The notes beneath the pieces are model-generated. The model was not told the DNA's origin. It ran no database searches and saw only the letters and a program-made list of their open reading frames with translations. From the NCBI RefSeq assembly GCF_010682065.1, contig NZ_JAAGWG010000006.1, positions 62,001 to 126,000 of the forward strand: a stretch of DNA of 64,000 nucleotides, given 5' to 3'. How positions within the stretch are numbered: the stretch's first letter is position 1; every line of letters begins with the position of its first letter. This DNA comes from Blastococcus saxobsidens (GTDB lineage Bacteria > Actinomycetota > Actinomycetes > Mycobacteriales > Geodermatophilaceae). Positions 41,845 through 53,056 of the stretch are shown here, piece after piece. The position numbers and the translations under genes were made by a program.

Positions 41845-43059
41845 TCAGTTCCTCGCCGGGGGCACCCCGTTGTTGTCCGGCTCGCGACCGGTCGAGATGG
41901 CGCGGGCCTCCTCGGTCACCTCGCTGAGCGGCGGCGGCGTGGGAACGTCCGGCGTCGGGATGGCGGGAGCGGTGTCGTTGATGCTCGACAGCTCGATCTT
42001 CGCCTCGGGCTGGTCGGCCGCCCGCGGCAGCTGGGACTCGAACCAGCTGCTGGTGTCGAGCCCGCCGTCCTTGGGCCCGGTCCGCCCGTCGCCCGAGGGC
42101 TCGACGTCCATCCAGGACTTGCTGCCCTCGGCGCCGCCGAGGTTGGCCAGCCCCTCCAACGCCTTGCTGAACTCGCTGGGGACGATCCACATCTTGTTGG
42201 CGTCGCCCTGCGCGATCTGCGGCAGCGTCTGCAGGTACTGGTAGGCCAGCAAGCCCTGGTCGGGCTTGCCGTCGTGGATGGCCTGGAACACCGTTTCGAT
42301 GGACTTGGCCTGCCCCTGCGCCTGCAGGAAGAGGGCCGCGCGCTCACCCTCGGCGCGCAGGATCCGGCTCTGCCGCTCGGCCTCCGCCTCGAGGATCGCG
42401 GACTGCTTCTTGCCCTCCGCCGACAGGATGGCCGCGGCCTTCTCGCCCTCGGCCGTGGTGATGGCCGACTGCCGGGCGCCCTCGGCGGTCAGGATGATGG
42501 CGCGCTTGTCGCGGTCGGCGCGCATCTGCTTCTCCATCGAGTCCTGGATGGACGGCGGCGGGTCGATGGCCTTGATCTCCACGCGGGCCACCCGCAGTCC
42601 CCAGGGGCCGGTGGTGCCGTCCAGCACCGAGCGCAGCTGGCTGTTGATCCCGTCGCGGCCGGTGAGCGCGCCCTCCAGGTTCAGCCCACCGACGACGTTG
42701 CGCAGCGTCGTCGTGGTCAGCTGCTCCATGCCGGTGATGTAGTTCGCGATGCCGTAGACGGCCAGCCGCGGGTCGGTCACCTGGAAGTAGACGACCGTGT
42801 CGATGCCCACCTGCAGGTTGTCGGCGGTGATCACCGGCTGGGGCGGGAACGAGATGACCTGCTCGCGCAGGTCGATGGTCGCGCGGACACGGTCGATGAA
42901 CGGCACCAGGAGCGACAGGCCCGGCGACAGCGTGCGGCTGTAGCGGCCGAGCCGTTCCACGACCTTCGCCTGGGCCTGCGGAACGATGGTCACGCTCTTG
43001 GCGATCACGAGAATCACCAGGGCGGCGATGACGAGCAGTGCGATGAGCGCCGGTTCCAC
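41845..43059 (-). CDS. SPFH/stomatin-like (slipin/prohibitin) membrane protein
   Basis: A 404-residue SPFH protein: single N-terminal membrane helix (residues 3-22), SPFH/Band 7 domain to about 190 (VPQAQAKVVERLGRYSRTLSPG, FIDRVRATIDLREQ), then a long Ala/Glu helix rich in AEGERxAxI repeats and a Pro-rich tail. Stomatins oligomerise in membrane microdomains and typically pair with NfeD proteins, as here (NfeD gene immediately upstream on the same strand). GTG 43059 follows GGGAG. Possible role in membrane fluidity, protease control or stress. Confidence 0.92.
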   Translation of the reverse strand: MEPALIALLVIAALVILVIAKSVTIVPQAQAKVVERLGRYSRTLSPGLSLLVPFIDRVRATIDLREQVISFPPQPVITADNLQVGIDTVVYFQVTDPRLAVYGIANYITGMEQLTTTTLRNVVGGLNLEGALTGRDGINSQLRSVLDGTTGPWGLRVARVEIKAIDPPPSIQDSMEKQMRADRDKRAIILTAEGARQSAITTAEGEKAAAILSAEGKKQSAILEAEAERQSRILRAEGERAALFLQAQGQAKSIETVFQAIHDGKPDQGLLAYQYLQTLPQIAQGDANKMWIVPSEFSKALEGLANLGGAEGSKSWMDVEPSGDGRTGPKDGGLDTSSWFESQLPRAADQPEAKIELSSINDTAPAIPTPDVPTPPPLSEVTEEARAISTGREPDNNGVPPARN

Positions 43060-43135
43060 GGCAGGCTCCCTTCCTCGAGGGTCGTACCGATCCTGCCCTG
43101 CCGGGTCCGCCGCGGTCAGCACCCCCGGCTGTCGT

Positions 43136-43573
43136 TCACTCCAGCGCGTCCCCCACGACCGCCGTCGCGCCCTCGACCTGGAGGATGCGGACGGTCGTGC
43201 CGACGGCGAAGGTCTCCCCGCCGTGCTGGCTGCGGGCGGTCCACTCGTCGGCCCCGAGCTGGATGCGCCCACCGGTGACGTCCACGTGCTGGGTGACCTT
43301 CGCCGTCCGACCGACGAGGGTGTCGACGCCGTCGAGCTGCAGCGGCGTGCGGTTGGTCAGGTGCTTGGTCGCGATGGGCCGGACCAGGACGAGGAGCAGG
43401 CCGGAGACGACGATGAAGGTGACGATCTGCAGGATGGCGGCGCCGCCCAGCAGGGCGACGGTCATCCCGCCGAGCGCGCCGCCGGCGAGCATGAGCAGCA
43501 TCAGGTCGAGGGTGAGGACCTCCCCGACGGCGAGCAGACCCGCACCGATCAGCCAGAGCAGCCAGGCAGCCAT
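43136..43573 (-). CDS. nfeD: NfeD family protein
   Basis: A 145-residue short-type NfeD: two or three N-terminal hydrophobic segments (WLLWLIGAGLLAVGEVLTLD, then LLLMLAGG) and a C-terminal OB-fold (about 80-145; LVGRTAKVTQHVDVTGGRIQ). It lacks the protease domain of long NfeD. Short NfeDs bind stomatins, encoded here next downstream, so the pair forms a conserved operon. ATG 43573, weak ribosome site. Confidence 0.9.
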   Translation of the reverse strand: MAAWLLWLIGAGLLAVGEVLTLDLMLLMLAGGALGGMTVALLGGAAILQIVTFIVVSGLLLVLVRPIATKHLTNRTPLQLDGVDTLVGRTAKVTQHVDVTGGRIQLGADEWTARSQHGGETFAVGTTVRILQVEGATAVVGDALE

Positions 43574-43683
43574 GCCCGGAGTCTGGCAGACGAGTGGTCC
43601 TCGTCTCACCTCCCGTACGCCGACCTGCGGAAACAGCCATCGAGGTCCGCGGGCACGTGGCGTGCGGCCGTAGCCTCGCTGCC

Positions 43684-44421
43684 GTGCACGACTTCCCCGC
43701 CGGCCGGTTCGCGGTCTGGGCCACCGCCTGGCTCACCGGCCGCGTCTCCTTCGACGAGGCGCTCGACGGCATCACCGGCGACACCGCCCACCGGGTGAGC
43801 GGGCTGCCGGGCACCGACGGCGCCGTGCCTCTCGGCGAGGCGCTGGCCGGGCTGCGTGGACTCGGCGAGGGCCGGCTGCGCCTGGTGCTCCCCGCGCCCG
43901 GCGACGTCCGTGGTCTCCCCGCGGTGCCCGGCCTCGCGCCGGTGGCCCTGGAGGCAGGGCAGGCCGCCGTCGGCGACCGGATCGTCCTGGTGCCCGAACC
44001 GCTGGGGCCCGAGGTGGTGCAGTGGACGGCGTTCGCCCTGGACGGCGTCGCACCCCCGCCCCCGCCGGTCGAGGGCACCCTGCGCGCGGCGTCGGGCGCG
44101 CTGGACCTGGCGATCACCGACTCCGCCCGCACCCTGGCCGAGCTGGACCTGGCCCGGTGGCACCCCGAGGTCCCGGAGCTGCTGGCCGGGCTCGCCCGCC
44201 CACGGCCCGCGCCCGGCCTGCCCGACGGCCACGACCCGATCGCGCTGTCGATCCTCGGCCGGGCGCTGCGGGTGGCCGCCGTCCTGGACCTGGCGATGAC
44301 CGATGCCCCGGGTGCGGCGGTCAACCATGCGCAGGCCGCACGGCGGGACGCGGCGCTGCGGCCCCTGGGCACGGCCGTCCGGGAGGCGGTGACGGCCGCG
44401 TACAACGCGGTCCCCCGCTGA
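43684..44421 (+). CDS. Conserved hypothetical actinobacterial protein
   Basis: A 245-residue soluble protein starting at GTG 43684 (VHDFPAGRFAVWATAWLTG). TAGCCT lies seven bases before the start, fitting a -10 of a leaderless mRNA. I do not recognise a family; the sequence has regular alpha/beta character, a Pro-rich loop after FALDGVAPPPPPVEG and no membrane segment. Similar-looking proteins are common in actinobacteria as hypothetical proteins. It lies immediately upstream of argG but with its own spacing of 53 bp and a probable ArgR-type site between, so it is probably not in the same unit. Confidence 0.55.
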   Translation: MHDFPAGRFAVWATAWLTGRVSFDEALDGITGDTAHRVSGLPGTDGAVPLGEALAGLRGLGEGRLRLVLPAPGDVRGLPAVPGLAPVALEAGQAAVGDRIVLVPEPLGPEVVQWTAFALDGVAPPPPPVEGTLRAASGALDLAITDSARTLAELDLARWHPEVPELLAGLARPRPAPGLPDGHDPIALSILGRALRVAAVLDLAMTDAPGAAVNHAQAARRDAALRPLGTAVREAVTAAYNAVPR

Positions 44422-44439
44422 GCGTCCGCACCCCGGTGC

Positions 44440-44453
44440 TGCATGGTCATGCA
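44440..44453 (+). promoter_or_regulatory. Probable ArgR operator upstream of argG
   Basis: The imperfect palindrome TGCATG-GT-CATGCA (44440-44453) resembles the CCATGCATGCCCATTGCATA-type ARG box of streptomycetes. It overlaps the expected -35 position; AATACT/TACTTG (44462-44469) may be the -10. This suits arginine repression of argG. Confidence 0.5.
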
Positions 44454-44462
44454 TCGTCATGA

Positions 44463-45923
<1,461 letters not shown>

Positions 45924-45976
45924 GCGAGGCACCGACCGGCGCGCTGCGGCGGACCGGGCGGCGGGGCCGAAAGCCC

Positions 45977-45995
45977 CTCCCGCTGTTCGCGGGAG
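45977..45995. terminator. Short hairpin between argG and the hemerythrin gene
   Basis: CTCCCGC and GCGGGAG (7 bp) around TGTTC, 53 bp after the argG stop and 5 bp before a TAGCGT -10 hexamer (46000-46005). It may end argG or overlap the promoter of the following gene. Confidence 0.4.
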
Positions 45996-46011
45996 TCGCT
46001 AGCGTTCCGGC

Positions 46012-46662
46012 ATGACCGAGCAGATGACGATGAACCGGGTCATCCACGCCGCGGTTCGACGGGACCTGCAGCGGTTGTCCGCAGCGCTCGACGACTGGAG
46101 GGACGGCGACCGCGCCCGCGGCGGTGAGCTCGAGCGGGCCTTCGGCTACCTCCGGGCGGAGCTCACCCACCACCACGAGAGCGAGGACACCCACGTCTGG
46201 CCGATGCTGGCCTCGGTGGGCGTGGACCGGGAGCTGCTCGACACGATGGAGTCCGAGCACGAGGCGATGGCCGACGCCCTGGGCCGGACATCCGCGGCGC
46301 TGGGCGCGCTCGCGCGGACCGGCTCGGTCGCCGACGCCGCCGCGGCGAGCGCGAGCGTGGGCCGGACGCAGGAGATCACCGAGCAGCACCTCCGGCACGA
46401 GGAGGACGAGCTGGAGCCGCTGCTCGCACCGCACCACGACTCACCCGCGTGGAAGGCCGTGGAGAGGAGGCTGCGCAGCCGCCCGCTCGGCGAGACCGGG
46501 CGCTTCTTCGCCTGGCTCACCGACGGCATGGCCGAACCGGAGCGACAGTTTCTCCGGTCGACCGTCCCGCCACCGGTCATCTACGTGCTCAGTCAGGGGT
46601 TCGGGCGGGGCTACCGCCGCGAGGTGGCGCCGCTGTGGCGGACGCCTACCTCGCGGGGGTGA
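46012..46662 (+). CDS. Hemerythrin HHE-domain protein
   Basis: A 216-residue protein whose first 150 residues fit the HHE cation-binding domain: ELTHHHESEDTHVWPML gives a His/Glu cluster, DTMESEHEAMADAL another, and EQHLRHEEDELEPLL the last. It should bind a di-iron centre and sense or store O2 or NO. The C-terminal half (WLTDGMAEPERQFLRSTVPP) is a helical extension common in actinobacterial homologues. ATG 46012, with TAGCGT 6 bp upstream suggesting a leaderless mRNA. Confidence 0.82.
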   Translation: MTEQMTMNRVIHAAVRRDLQRLSAALDDWRDGDRARGGELERAFGYLRAELTHHHESEDTHVWPMLASVGVDRELLDTMESEHEAMADALGRTSAALGALARTGSVADAAAASASVGRTQEITEQHLRHEEDELEPLLAPHHDSPAWKAVERRLRSRPLGETGRFFAWLTDGMAEPERQFLRSTVPPPVIYVLSQGFGRGYRREVAPLWRTPTSRG

Positions 46663-46744
46663 CGCTCTGGGAGTCGAGCCCACGCACTACGGGCCGTGCA
46701 GCACTCGCGGAGCCCGGGGAGCACCCCCAGACCGCGCGGGCCCG

Positions 46745-47890
46745 TCAGGCGGTGGGGCGGGGCGGGCGCGGCGGGACGAAACAGCAGGACGCCGGGCAGT
46801 TGGTGCCCAGGCGCGGCTCGCCCCCGGCCCGGCGCTCGGCCAGCAGCCCGACCAGCGAGCGCACGAAGTCCGGGTGCGTGCCCGCCGTCGCCGCCCGCGC
46901 GAAGGCCAGTCCCAGCTCCTCGGCGGTCTCCTTGGCCTCGTTGTCGAGGTCCCAGATGACCTCGAGGTGGTCGCTGACGAAGCCGACCGGGAACAGGACG
47001 ACGGCCCGCTCCCCCGCCCGCGCCAGCGCCTTGAGGTGGTCGTTGACGTCGGGCTCCAGCCACGGCACCGACGGCGGGCCCGACCGGCTCTGCCACACCA
47101 GGTCGAAGTCGCGGCCATGCGCCACGAGGTCGACGACCTGGCGGGCGGCAGCCTGCAGCTCCAGCTCGTAGGCGTGCCCCTCGGGCCCGGCGACGGCGGC
47201 CATCGAGTCGGGGATGCTGTGCGCGGTGGCGACAAGCCGGGCGCCGTCCCGCAGGCCCTCAGGCAGCTCGGCGAGCGCGGCCGCGAGCGCGTCGGCGTTG
47301 GCCCGCACGAAGCCCTCGGCGTCGAAGTAGTGCGGCAGCTTCTCGGCGGTCGGCCCGCCCGCGGCACCGGCGTCGCCGGTCATCGCGGCCCGCGCCCGGG
47401 CGATGTCCTCGTGGTACTGCCGGCAGCCGGAGAACGAGGCGTACGCCGAGGTCGCGAGGACGTAGGCGTGCTGGATGCCGTCGCCGGCCATCTGCTGCCA
47501 GACGTCCTCGACGTAGGGCGCCCAGTTGCGGTTGCCCCAGTAGACCGGCAGGTCTACCCCGGCCGCCCGGAGCTGCCCCTCCAGCGCGGCGAGCAGCGCC
47601 TTGTTCTGGTCGTTGATCGGACTGACGCCGCCGAAGTGGTGGTAGTGCTCGGCCACCTCCTCCAGCCGCTCCCGAGGGATGCCGCGACCACGGGTGACGT
47701 TCTCCAGGAACGGCATGACGTCCTCGTGACCCTCGGGACCGCCGAAGGACAGCAGGAGCAGCGCCTCACGGCGCCCGGCCGGGGCGGGGGCGGACGACGG
47801 CTCGAGGCCGCCGTTGTTGCGGACTGCGAGCGAAGGGTCCTCGTCGGGACGCTGACCGGCAGGGGTGATGTCGACGATGGCGCGGGGCAC
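46745..47890 (-). CDS. hemH: Coproporphyrin/protoporphyrin ferrochelatase
   Basis: A 381-residue ferrochelatase. The catalytic His is His224 (ATAHSIPDS) with the later acidic FPVGFVSDHLEVIWDLD block. Cys156 (SGCRQYH) and the C-terminal NCPASCC (Cys365, 369, 370) fit the [2Fe-2S] cluster ligands of actinobacterial enzymes. In actinobacteria the enzyme inserts iron in coproporphyrin III (CpfC). An extra about 40-residue N-terminus is Pro/Ala-rich. It lies downstream of inhA and fabG1 as in mycobacterial mabA-inhA-hemZ. GTG 47890 behind GGAAG. Confidence 0.93.
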   Translation of the reverse strand: MPRAIVDITPAGQRPDEDPSLAVRNNGGLEPSSAPAPAGRREALLLLSFGGPEGHEDVMPFLENVTRGRGIPRERLEEVAEHYHHFGGVSPINDQNKALLAALEGQLRAAGVDLPVYWGNRNWAPYVEDVWQQMAGDGIQHAYVLATSAYASFSGCRQYHEDIARARAAMTGDAGAAGGPTAEKLPHYFDAEGFVRANADALAAALAELPEGLRDGARLVATAHSIPDSMAAVAGPEGHAYELELQAAARQVVDLVAHGRDFDLVWQSRSGPPSVPWLEPDVNDHLKALARAGERAVVLFPVGFVSDHLEVIWDLDNEAKETAEELGLAFARAATAGTHPDFVRSLVGLLAERRAGGEPRLGTNCPASCCFVPPRPPRPTA

Positions 47891-47930
47891 GTGTGTTCTT
47901 CCTGTTGCGGGGCGTTGCTGGATGCACTCA

Positions 47931-47977
47931 CACGCCGACGGCGTGGCTCTACGACCTTCACACGCCTACGGCGTGGA
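47931..47977 (-). repeat. Duplicated 3-prime end of inhA-like gene, twin hairpins
   Basis: CACGCC-GAC-GGCGTG (47932-47946) and CACGCC-TAC-GGCGTG (47962-47976) are 30 bp apart. The second contains the real stop (His-Ala-Val-Gly-Val-stop); the first encodes the same six codons downstream in the spacer. It appears to be a short duplication of the gene end. Confidence 0.65.
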
Positions 47978-48733
47978 ATCCCCCGTCGACGTGGAGGATC
48001 TCGCCGGTGGTGGCCGGGAACCAGTCTGACAAGAGCGCGACCACGGCCTTGCCGGCGGGCTCGGTGTCGGTCACCGACCAGCCGAGCGGTGCGCGCCCCT
48101 CCCAGGCCTCCTCGAACTGCTTGCTGCCGGGGATGGACTTCATGGCCATGCTGCGCAGCGGGCCGGCGGCGACGATGTTGGACCGGACGCCCTCGGGCCC
48201 GAGCTCACGCGCCACGTAGCGGGAGGTCGACTCCAGCGCGGCCTTGGCCGCGCCCATCCAGCCGTAGACGGGCCAGGCGACGGAGGCGTCGAAGGTGAGC
48301 CCGACGACCGACGAGGGGTTGGCGAGCAGCGGCCGGCAGGCCTGGGTGAGCGAGGCGTAGGACCAGGCCGACACCTGGAAGGCGGTGGCGGCGTGCTCCC
48401 AGGCCACCTCGGGGAACCCCTCCCCCATCGCCTCCTGCGGCGCGAAGCCGATGGAGTGCACGACGCCGTCCAGCGAGTCGAAGCCCTGCTCGCGCAGCCG
48501 GTCGGCCAGCGAAGCCAGGTGCTCGGTGTTCGTGACGTCCAGCTCGACGACGGCGGCCTCCTGCGGCAACCGCTTGGCGATCCGCGTGCACAGCGACAGC
48601 GCACGGCCGAAGTTCGAGAGGACGACGGTGGCGCCCTGCTCCTGGGCCAGCCGGGCGGTCGCGTACGCGATCGACGCCTCCGTCAGGACGCCGGTGATCA
48701 GGACCTTCTTGCCGTCGAGAATCCCGCCACTCA

Positions 48734-48734
<1 letters not shown>
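47958..48734 (-). CDS. inhA: Enoyl-ACP reductase (InhA/FabI)
   Basis: A 258-residue NADH-dependent enoyl-ACP reductase. Phe148, Tyr157 and Lys164 occupy positions equivalent to InhA Phe149/Tyr158/Lys165; the ITGVLTEASIAYATA N-terminus is the InhA-type cofactor loop. It catalyses the last FAS-II elongation step. ATG 48734 shares an ATGA overlap with the fabG1 stop, and hemH follows, matching mycobacterial operon order. InhA is the isoniazid/triclosan target in relatives. Confidence 0.93.
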
Positions 48735-49549
<815 letters not shown>

Positions 49550-49948
49550 TCAGGAGGCGACGGGGGTGAAGTCCAGCTCGAACCAGACCGTCTTCTCGTC
49601 GGCGTGCCGGCGGCGTCGCGCCCCCCACCGGTCGGCCAGCAGGCTGACCAGCTGCATCCCGCGGCCGCTCTCGGCCGTGACGGCGGGCGTCCGCAGCACC
49701 GGCAGCCCGGAGCTGGTGTCGGTCACCCCGACCCACAGCCGGCCCTCCTCCGGGAAGGTCTGCACCTCCACCACGAACTCGTTCCCGCCGGCGTGCCGCA
49801 CGGCGTTCGTGGCCAGCTCGGAGACCAGCAGGCCGGCCGTCTCGCACAGCCCGGCCGGCGCGCTGTCGAGCTCGGCGGTCACGTAGCTGCGAGCGGCCGG
49901 GATCGAGTCGGGGAAGGAGCCGAACCTGCGGGAGGGCACGGCCCTCAC
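49550..49948 (-). CDS. RsbW-like serine kinase / anti-sigma factor (ATP-binding)
   Basis: A 132-residue Bergerat-fold protein with an intact N-box (LVSELATNAVRHAGG; Glu44, Asn48), Asp77 (VGVTDTSSG) and GRGMQL (95-100), so unlike the UsfX-like protein it should bind ATP. Overlaps by 4 bp with the upstream STAS gene. Third gene of a PP2C-STAS-kinase unit with no sigma factor inside it; its target may be elsewhere. GTG 49948 start. Confidence 0.86.
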   Translation of the reverse strand: MRAVPSRRFGSFPDSIPAARSYVTAELDSAPAGLCETAGLLVSELATNAVRHAGGNEFVVEVQTFPEEGRLWVGVTDTSSGLPVLRTPAVTAESGRGMQLVSLLADRWGARRRRHADEKTVWFELDFTPVAS

Positions 49949-50262
49949 CCCTCGCCCAGCCCGAAGCGGCCGGCGAGGCCGAGGACCTCCAGCACCCGCC
50001 GGACCGGCTCGGCGGCCCCTCGGGTCCGCACCGTGCCGAAGTGGTTGGCGATGCGGATCAGCAGGGAGACGCCGGTGGAGTCCAGGAACGTCAGATCATC
50101 CAGCGCCAGGACGACCGGCTGCCGCGGTAGCGCGAAGACGTCGTCGAGGGCGGGTGCCAGACCGGGCAGGCCGGCCAGATCGAGCTCGCCGCGCAGCACG
50201 AGCACCAGCCCGCCCTCGGGCTCGTGGGTGATCGCGAGCGCGGCCCGCGCAGGATCAGTCAT
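49945..50262 (-). CDS. STAS-domain anti-sigma antagonist
   Basis: A 105-residue STAS protein, Ser62 (LTFLDSTGVSLL) being the expected phosphorylation site. ATG 50262 overlaps the phosphatase stop (ATGA) and its own stop overlaps the kinase start, so the three are tightly coupled. The PP2C upstream should dephosphorylate it and the downstream kinase phosphorylate it. Confidence 0.88.
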   Translation of the reverse strand: MTDPARAALAITHEPEGGLVLVLRGELDLAGLPGLAPALDDVFALPRQPVVLALDDLTFLDSTGVSLLIRIANHFGTVRTRGAAEPVRRVLEVLGLAGRFGLGEG

Positions 50263-51812
50263 CCCCACCGCACCCCCAGCAGCACCGTGTCGTCCTTGTT
50301 GCCGGGGCTCACGAGCGCTCCCAGCAGGTCGTCCAGCATCCCGTCCAGCGGCCGGGACACGACCCCACCGGCAGCGGTGCGCAGCCGGTCCAGGCCCGTG
50401 TCGATCGTCTCCCCGCGCCGCTCCACAGCGCCATCGGTGAAGGCGAGCATCGTGGCCGCGGACGTCACCGGGACGGTCACGGCGGAGTCGGCGACCGACG
50501 GCGAGACGCCGACCGGCGTCCCGACGGGGCAGTCCACCAGCATGACCTCGCCGTCGGCGAGCAGGGCGGGCGGGAAGTGCCCGGCCGACACCAGCCGCAG
50601 CCGTCCCGCGGGCACGTCCAGGTCGCCCAGCAGCACGGTGGCGAACTGGTGGTCGGTCTCGATGTCGAGCAGGCCGCGCAGCCGGGCCAGCACGTCCTCG
50701 ATGGTGTGCCCCTCGGCCAGGTAGGCGCGGACGGCGAAGCGGAGGGCGGCCATCGTGGTGGCGGCGGGCAGGCCACGTCCGGAGATGTCGCCGACGACGA
50801 AGACGCAGCTGCCCGGTCCGCGGCCGATGACGTCGAACCAGTCGCCACCGACCTGCAGCTCGTCCTCACCCGCCACGTAACGGGCGGCGACCTCGAGCCC
50901 GGGGAGCTCGGGCACCGCGGGCAGCAGCGCGTGCTGCAGGGTGCCGGCGATGCCGCGCTGCTGGCGGTAGAGCCGGTCGTTCTCGGCGGCCAGCCGCTCG
51001 GCCTCGGCGCGCCGGCGGGAGACGAACTCGAACGTCGCCGCGCCACCGAGGGCCAGCAGGCCGCCGACGCCGAGCACGACCCAGGGCAGCGCGGCCGACT
51101 GGATCCCGGTCAGGGGGCCCTGCGACGCGCCGACGATGGTCAGCGTGCTGTTCCCGAACGGCACGGACGTGGTCTCGGTGCGGCCCTCGATCGGGACGGG
51201 CGCCGTCGCCTGCAGCAGTTGCTCCGGGGCGGCGTCCTCCCCCAGGTAGAGCCCGAGGTCCAGGCCCGCCAGCGGCGACCCCTCTGCAGGCTCCACGCGG
51301 CCGTTCGGGGCGAGGGGCGCCTCGCCGTAGACGACGAAGTCGGTGTTGTCCTCCCCCGGCATGAGCCCGTAGGCCAGCCGCCTCGGCTCACCGGGCAGGA
51401 TCCCGAACATCACCAGCCGGCCGTCGGGCTCCAGCTCGGTCAGCCGGTCCGCCCCACCGTCGGGCAGGAGCGGCGGGACACCCTGCAGGGCGACCTGCTC
51501 CATGTCGTCGCCGTCGACCCGCCACAGCGAGAGCGACTGCCCCGTCTCGGTCAGCTGCCGGTCGGCGAACGCGGCGAACGCCGACGGGTTCCCGTCGGTG
51601 GCGACCGCCACCTGCCCGATGTCGGCCAGCTGCACCTGCAGGACGGTGGCCTGGCTGCCCAGCAGGGTGCCGACCTGGGCCAGCTGCCGCCGCAGCAGGT
51701 TCTCCTCGCTCTCGGCGTGCGCCAGCCACGCGAGAAAGCTGAGGGCCGCGGTGATCAGCAGGAGCACGACCCCGACGAGGATGCTGAGCCTGCGCGGCGC
51801 CGAGGTGACCAT
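50259..51812 (-). CDS. Membrane-bound RsbU/SpoIIE-type PP2C phosphatase with extracellular sensor
   Basis: A 517-residue protein: TM helix (about 9-30), about 210-residue extracytoplasmic sensor region, second TM helix (about 240-262), a short linker coiled-coil (AEAERLAAENDRLYRQQRGIAG) and a SpoIIE PP2C domain (290-515). GGDWFD, GDISGRG, AFTDGAVERR and the final DDTVLLGVR provide metal ligands, all conserved including the TDG Asp. It is a signal-receiving phosphatase for the STAS gene downstream. Ligand unknown. Confidence 0.9.
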   Translation of the reverse strand: MVTSAPRRLSILVGVVLLLITAALSFLAWLAHAESEENLLRRQLAQVGTLLGSQATVLQVQLADIGQVAVATDGNPSAFAAFADRQLTETGQSLSLWRVDGDDMEQVALQGVPPLLPDGGADRLTELEPDGRLVMFGILPGEPRRLAYGLMPGEDNTDFVVYGEAPLAPNGRVEPAEGSPLAGLDLGLYLGEDAAPEQLLQATAPVPIEGRTETTSVPFGNSTLTIVGASQGPLTGIQSAALPWVVLGVGGLLALGGAATFEFVSRRRAEAERLAAENDRLYRQQRGIAGTLQHALLPAVPELPGLEVAARYVAGEDELQVGGDWFDVIGRGPGSCVFVVGDISGRGLPAATTMAALRFAVRAYLAEGHTIEDVLARLRGLLDIETDHQFATVLLGDLDVPAGRLRLVSAGHFPPALLADGEVMLVDCPVGTPVGVSPSVADSAVTVPVTSAATMLAFTDGAVERRGETIDTGLDRLRTAAGGVVSRPLDGMLDDLLGALVSPGNKDDTVLLGVRWG

Positions 51813-51943
51813 GACCGGGTCAAGCTAGCCCGACTCGGCAGGGACCGCCCGGGACGCGCCGCGCTCGTGCCGGGCGACCCGGCCCGCGGGCCGGCGCACC
51901 CGCGGCCCCGGCCTGCCGGCGCGGTCACCGGGACGAGTCGTCC

Positions 51944-53056
51944 TCAGGGGGTGTAGGTGACCTGCTCGGCGATGGCGAGCAGTTGCTCCTGCGTCACGTC
52001 CTGCGGCGCCACCAGCAGGAACATGGGCCCGTCGGGGAACTGCCCGACGAGACGCCAGAAGTCGGGGTCCCCCTCCACGAGCGCCAGCCGGGCCTCCAGC
52101 CCCTTCACCGTCACCGGCACCGCGGGGCCCACCGAATCCTCCCCGAGGAGTGCCGTGTCGATCGTCAGACCGCCTTCCCGGCCGATCAGGCTGAGTCGCA
52201 GCAGCTGCTGAGGATCGGTGTCGCTGACCAGGTCGAGGCTGCGGCTCTCCTCGTAGCCGCCGATCGACCACCCCGCCGGCGCCAGACCGAACTGCAGGCC
52301 CACCGGCTGCGGTCGGTCGACGATCGACTCCGCCACGGCCCGCGCCGCCTCGGTCCCGCCGTAGGCGCCCTCGCCCAGCACCTGCGACCACCGGCCGTCC
52401 GGGCGTTCCCACAGCAGGGTCACGTACCCGTCGCCCTGACGGACCTCGGCTGTCGCGCCGTCGACGCCCACGGTTCCGGTCACCGGCCCGTCCACCGACC
52501 ACCCGGAGTCGGGCCACGCACGCGGGTCGTCCGGGAACAGACGCACGAGGAACCGGTCGCCGTCCTCGGACGAGTAGTCGGCGGAGAAGACCAGCGGCTG
52601 CCCCGGGTAGAAGGCCACGCCGCCCCACCGGCTGAACGTGGGCGTGAGTCCCTCCGGAACCGGGTCGACCGACAACGGGAAGGTGACCGCCTCGGCGGCG
52701 ACCAGCCTGATGCCCTCGACCGGTGCCTCGATGCCCACGCTGGGCGTCGGACTCGCCTGTCGCGGGCCCGGCCGGTCGGGTGTGTCGACCACGACGGCTG
52801 CGGTCCACGCCGCGGCGATCACGAGCAGGCCGGCGCCGGCACGGGCGAGGAGCTTCCGGCTCGGGCGCCGACGCCGTGGACGCACGCGGGCGCCCCGCGC
52901 GTCGGCCACCAGCTGCCGGGCGGCGACGACGGACGCCGGCTCGTCGGCGTCGACCCGCAGTACCGCGAGGAAGTCGTCGGGCAGGGCCGGCAGATCGGCG
53001 TCCCGGACCCCGGCGGCAGCCGCGAGGCGGTCGTCCAGCTCTCGGTCAGTGCTCAT
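51944..53056 (-). CDS. Membrane anti-sigma-like protein for ECF sigma factor
   Basis: A 370-residue protein with a cytosolic N-terminus of 65 residues rich in charged residues (DDRLAAAAGVRDADLPALPDD), one membrane helix (about 68-90) and a large extracytoplasmic domain with no recognised family. It overlaps the ECF sigma gene by 11 bp. Topology and context fit an anti-sigma factor, but the zinc-binding HxxxCxxC motif of ZAS proteins is absent, so the assignment is by context. Confidence 0.65.
   Translation of the reverse strand: MSTDRELDDRLAAAAGVRDADLPALPDDFLAVLRVDADEPASVVAARQLVADARGARVRPRRRRPSRKLLARAGAGLLVIAAAWTAAVVVDTPDRPGPRQASPTPSVGIEAPVEGIRLVAAEAVTFPLSVDPVPEGLTPTFSRWGGVAFYPGQPLVFSADYSSEDGDRFLVRLFPDDPRAWPDSGWSVDGPVTGTVGVDGATAEVRQGDGYVTLLWERPDGRWSQVLGEGAYGGTEAARAVAESIVDRPQPVGLQFGLAPAGWSIGGYEESRSLDLVSDTDPQQLLRLSLIGREGGLTIDTALLGEDSVGPAVPVTVKGLEARLALVEGDPDFWRLVGQFPDGPMFLLVAPQDVTQEQLLAIAEQVTYTP

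Noticed and set aside
46663..46744. Possible tRNA-like stretch (GGGAGTCGAGCCCACGC)
   Set aside because: No cloverleaf with acceptor stem and anticodon arm can be drawn.
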